64,000 nucleotides of DNA from an uncultured Dorea sp. (GTDB lineage Bacteria; Bacillota; Clostridia; Lachnospirales; Lachnospiraceae): NCBI GenBank assembly GCA_947652615.1, contig CANTDX010000010.1, forward strand, positions 23,797-87,796. Direction: 5' to 3'. A program made the position numbers and the translations under genes. Within the stretch, counting starts at the first letter, position 1. Each line of letters begins with the position of its first letter. The notes below the pieces were generated by a model. It saw nothing but the letters and a program-made list of their open reading frames with translations. It was not told where the DNA came from and searched no databases. Below are positions 61,575-64,000 of this stretch, piece after piece.

Positions 61575-63299
61575 ATGATTGTGGAAGATCATACATTACC
61601 AGAGACACAGACACAAAACAATCTGAAACTTGCAGATTACCTACAGCCACCAGCCGGCGGCCGCGAAAATCTTGGCGAAGAGATCCCCGTAGAAGTCTAC
61701 AGGCTGCTGGAATATTCCCTTCGCGAAGAACTGACCGAAGAATTCGGGCGCCAGGACCAGATCCGCATCTTTCGGAACGCAGGTTACAGGGCCGGGCAGT
61801 ATTTTGCAAAGCATCATCTGAATCTGTCCGTACCGTTTCCGGAATTTGCCGCCCAGCTTCAACAACAGCTGGAACGCTTCAAGATAGGTGTTCTCCGCAT
61901 TGAACAGATAAATGAAGATACAGGAAAGATCATTCTCACTGTCTCAGAAGACGCCGACTGCTCCGGTCTCCCAACACTTGGAGAAACTGTGTGCAATTAT
62001 GACGAAGGCTTTATATCCGGAATCCTGACCGCTTATACCGGCAATCCCTACACCGCAGTCGAAATCGACTGCTGGGCGACCGGAGACCGCGTATGCCGAT
62101 TCCAGGCTGAGATAAAAGATTCCTACCATGTACAGGAATTAAGCGAACCTCCTTGTGATTCCAAACAAGAGCTCCAATCCCTTCAAGGGGAAATCGACGA
62201 GCTGATCGCATATACCGCAGAACTATCCAAGGGGAATCTGTCCGTAGAATTCCCAAGCAAGAACAATTTCCTGTGCGAGAACCTTAAGAACCTGCATGCA
62301 AACCTGAATCACCTAACCTGGCAGGCTCAGCAGGTAGCCAAGGGAGATTATTCCCAGAAGGTAGTGTATCTGGGTGATTTCTCCGAAGCATTTAATGAGA
62401 TGACCAAGCAGCTAAAAGAGCGTGAAGAACGCCTGCGCGGGGAAGCGCAGAAAGCGCAGAACCATGCGGAGATGATCGAGGGCTACAATGAGCTTATGGT
62501 TGAGATGCTGAGCAAACGTAAGGAATGGCTTCTTGTGGTGGATACGAATACGAAGGAAATCCTCTACTGCAACAAGAAGAAGCAGGGCGGCTCTGTGGAT
62601 GCTAGCTTCTGTATGACCTGCAAGAAACGGCTTCCATTCCAGCACGAGATCTTGAAATGGAACAGCAACGAGCAATATAAGGTATGGGAGATGGACGGCG
62701 ACGCCGACACCCATTATCGTATCACCTCCTTCCCAATTGAATGGAAAGAGCATGATTCTTATGTACATATCATCATTGATATCACGGACGAGAAACGGGC
62801 CGCACACAATCTCGCCAGCAAAGCATACCACGACCCGGGAACCGGAATCAAGAACCGGCTGTTCTTTGAAGAATACATGGAGATGGTTCTCCGCGAAGAG
62901 CAGGATACTACCCTCTGCTATCTTGACCTGGACGGCCTGAAATATGTAAACGATACCTTCGGGCATCTGGAGGGCGATATCTATATCCAGAATTTTGTAG
63001 AGCTGATCAAGGCGAACTTCCGAAGTGAGGATACATTTGCAAGAATCGGCGGAGACGAATTCTGCCTTGTGCTGAGCGGCAGCATCAAAGAGCTCATAGA
63101 ACTCAAGATGGCGGAAATATTGAAGGACTTCCAGACCGGAGGATATGCCGATTACCAGTGCAGCTTCAGTTACGGCATCGTCGGTATAGACGGCGCCAGC
63201 AATGAGTTGACCTATGACGATATCCTCCACAAAGCGGACGAGATCATGTATGAGTGCAAACGCCGGAACAAGGAAAAATATCCGGAACTGGTCAGGTAA
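61575..63299 (+). CDS. Diguanylate cyclase with V4R and HAMP/PAS-like domains
   Basis: 574 residues from the ATG at 61575; a GTG at 61581 is better spaced from AGAGGGG, and an ATG at 61533 has no site. No membrane helix. Residues about 40-185 resemble the V4R (4-vinyl reductase) ligand-binding domain: YRAGQYFAKHHL, LGETVCNYDEGFISGIL, EIDCWATGDRVCRFQAEI with paired cysteines. Then a HAMP-like helical stretch (ELSKGNLSVEF; DFSEAFNEMTKQLKEREERL), a PAS-like sensor (WLLVVDTNTKEILYCNKKK, later CMTCKKR) and a GGDEF domain with ARIGGDEFCLVL. Makes cyclic di-GMP. An RxxD inhibitory site is not evident. Confidence 0.9.
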   Translation: MIVEDHTLPETQTQNNLKLADYLQPPAGGRENLGEEIPVEVYRLLEYSLREELTEEFGRQDQIRIFRNAGYRAGQYFAKHHLNLSVPFPEFAAQLQQQLERFKIGVLRIEQINEDTGKIILTVSEDADCSGLPTLGETVCNYDEGFISGILTAYTGNPYTAVEIDCWATGDRVCRFQAEIKDSYHVQELSEPPCDSKQELQSLQGEIDELIAYTAELSKGNLSVEFPSKNNFLCENLKNLHANLNHLTWQAQQVAKGDYSQKVVYLGDFSEAFNEMTKQLKEREERLRGEAQKAQNHAEMIEGYNELMVEMLSKRKEWLLVVDTNTKEILYCNKKKQGGSVDASFCMTCKKRLPFQHEILKWNSNEQYKVWEMDGDADTHYRITSFPIEWKEHDSYVHIIIDITDEKRAAHNLASKAYHDPGTGIKNRLFFEEYMEMVLREEQDTTLCYLDLDGLKYVNDTFGHLEGDIYIQNFVELIKANFRSEDTFARIGGDEFCLVLSGSIKELIELKMAEILKDFQTGGYADYQCSFSYGIVGIDGASNELTYDDILHKADEIMYECKRRNKEKYPELVR

Positions 63300-63313
63300 A
63301 TGCCGGCGGAGGA

Positions 63314-63787
63314 TTAGTGTAGTATTACTTCTCCTTCGCTGATCAGATAATTCAAGAATGCCTCGCAGCCTTCCAGGATATCGTCGTATGTTCGGTCAAA
63401 ATTACCGGTAAACCATGGATCGGCGATATCCCTTGGCTCGGCAATAAAATCCAGAAGCCTGTAGACCTTGTGCTTTGGGTCGGAACCTATGATCCGGTCG
63501 ATGTTGCGGATATTCCGGTATTCCATGCCCAGGAGGTAATCGTATTCCTTGTAATCCTTCTTCTTAAGCTGAACGGCATATTTGCCTTTGGTGCTGATGC
63601 CGCAGGCTTTTAATTTGTTCGTTGTCCCGTAATGGACAGGATTGCCAAGCTCTTCGCTGCTAGTGGCAGCGGAGGCGATGTGGAACTGGCCGGAGAGGCC
63701 TCTTTTCTGTACCATGTCGCGGAATACGAATTCTGCCATGGGGGAACGGCAGATGTTGCCATGACAGATAAATAGGATTTTTATCAT
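63314..63787 (-). CDS. Low-molecular-weight protein-tyrosine phosphatase
   Basis: 157 residues from the ATG at 63785-63787 with GGAG upstream. P-loop CHGNICRSPMAEF gives CX5RS, and the acid aspartate is in DPWFTGNFDRTYDD. Dephosphorylates tyrosines, in Firmicutes often on polysaccharide-synthesis kinases; no such genes are in view. Single gene. Confidence 0.93.
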   Translation of the reverse strand: MIKILFICHGNICRSPMAEFVFRDMVQKRGLSGQFHIASAATSSEELGNPVHYGTTNKLKACGISTKGKYAVQLKKKDYKEYDYLLGMEYRNIRNIDRIIGSDPKHKVYRLLDFIAEPRDIADPWFTGNFDRTYDDILEGCEAFLNYLISEGEVILH

Positions 63788-63874
63788 TTTTCCATAACTC
63801 CTTAAATGTTCTGTATTTCTTCTCAAATGCTTAATAAATCGTTTCATACTTTCTCATATTTGTCCCTGCAAAAT

Positions 63875-63910
63875 TGGTAAATACGTTGGTAAAGTAAGCG
63901 GCTTTACCAA
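63875..63910 (+). repeat. TTGGTAAA repeats and hairpin, possible terminator
   Basis: TTGGTAAA at 63875 and 63887, and the inverse CTTTACCAA at 63902-63910; the last two form a 9-base stem, then AATGGGC and six T. Could be a terminator on the plus strand. Confidence 0.35.
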
Positions 63911-63919
63911 TGGGCTTTT

Positions 63920-64000
63920 TTAAGATTGCGCCACTCGATGCAGTTCCACGGATAGAGTGAATGGAACTATATCCTCTGCCGTCCACCTGCTGAAGCTTAA
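63920..64000 (-). other. Possible 3' end of an unidentified gene at the window edge
   Basis: On the minus strand a frame entering from the right edge reads RWTAEDIVPFTLSVELH and ends HRVAQS at a TAA (63920-63922), before the hairpin. A second frame over the same bases stays open further to about 63835. I cannot decide which, if either, is coding, and recognise neither. Confidence 0.2.

Overview
The window looks like a chromosomal segment of an anaerobic, Gram-positive gut-type Firmicute, most likely a member of the Lachnospiraceae (Clostridium cluster XIVa). The signs are strong AGGAGG ribosome binding sites, sigma-A promoters, a clostridial type II fatty-acid operon using FabK and a FabT-like MarR protein, a four-subunit 2-oxoacid:ferredoxin oxidoreductase, VanG-type regulators, and a VaFE-repeat surface protein. 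Species cannot be assigned from sequence reading alone. No rRNA, convincing tRNA, CRISPR array or complete insertion sequence was seen.

Left part (1-16.3 kb): the window opens inside an AAA ATPase/PD-(D/E)XK-type protein whose paralogue lies at 11.3-12.8 kb. A PilZ protein, an MFS transporter with a 22-codon remnant of an alpha-galactosidase gene in front of it, and a nucleoside-catabolism operon (punA, Crp-family regulator, deoB, nupC, deoC, YgjV-like) follow. The operon starts at a promoter with a palindrome centred at -41.5. Then come a divergent MFS/AraC pair, the second AAA protein, an AlbA_2-type regulator preceded by six 7-bp iterons in phase with the DNA helix, a nested inverted-repeat element, and a membrane-anchored MutS-like ATPase.

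Middle part (16.6-40 kb): a hydroxypyruvate-isomerase-like enzyme; a vanR-vanS-vanY set without resistance ligase genes, in which vanR and vanY share a duplicated promoter; a GH36 alpha-galactosidase next to a PucR regulator. Divergent from PucR lie a short-chain dehydrogenase and a 937-residue fusion of an Old-Yellow-Enzyme/enoate-reductase-type flavoprotein with an acetoacetate-decarboxylase-like domain. This is the most unusual protein in the window. Next are an AIM24 protein, a Bce-like module (response regulator, kinase, two ATPases, large FtsX permease), an AT-rich JAB-domain island, and an NSS transporter in one operon with the four-subunit 2-oxoacid:ferredoxin oxidoreductase.

Right part (40-64 kb): a 1662-residue thioester-domain/Cna-B/VaFE surface adhesin with a structured leader, a decayed YhcG-type nuclease gene, then an 11-kb fatty-acid synthesis operon read leftward (fabH-acpP-fabK-fabD-fabG-fabF-accB-fabZ-accC-accDA, then a second FabK-like flavoprotein, the FabT-like regulator, a HAD phosphatase and a sirtuin). 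Two FabT-type palindromes bracket its promoter. A divergent padR-DUF1700-DUF4097 operon with a perfect palindrome over its -10 box, a DAHP synthase, a V4R-domain diguanylate cyclase and a low-molecular-weight tyrosine phosphatase close the window.
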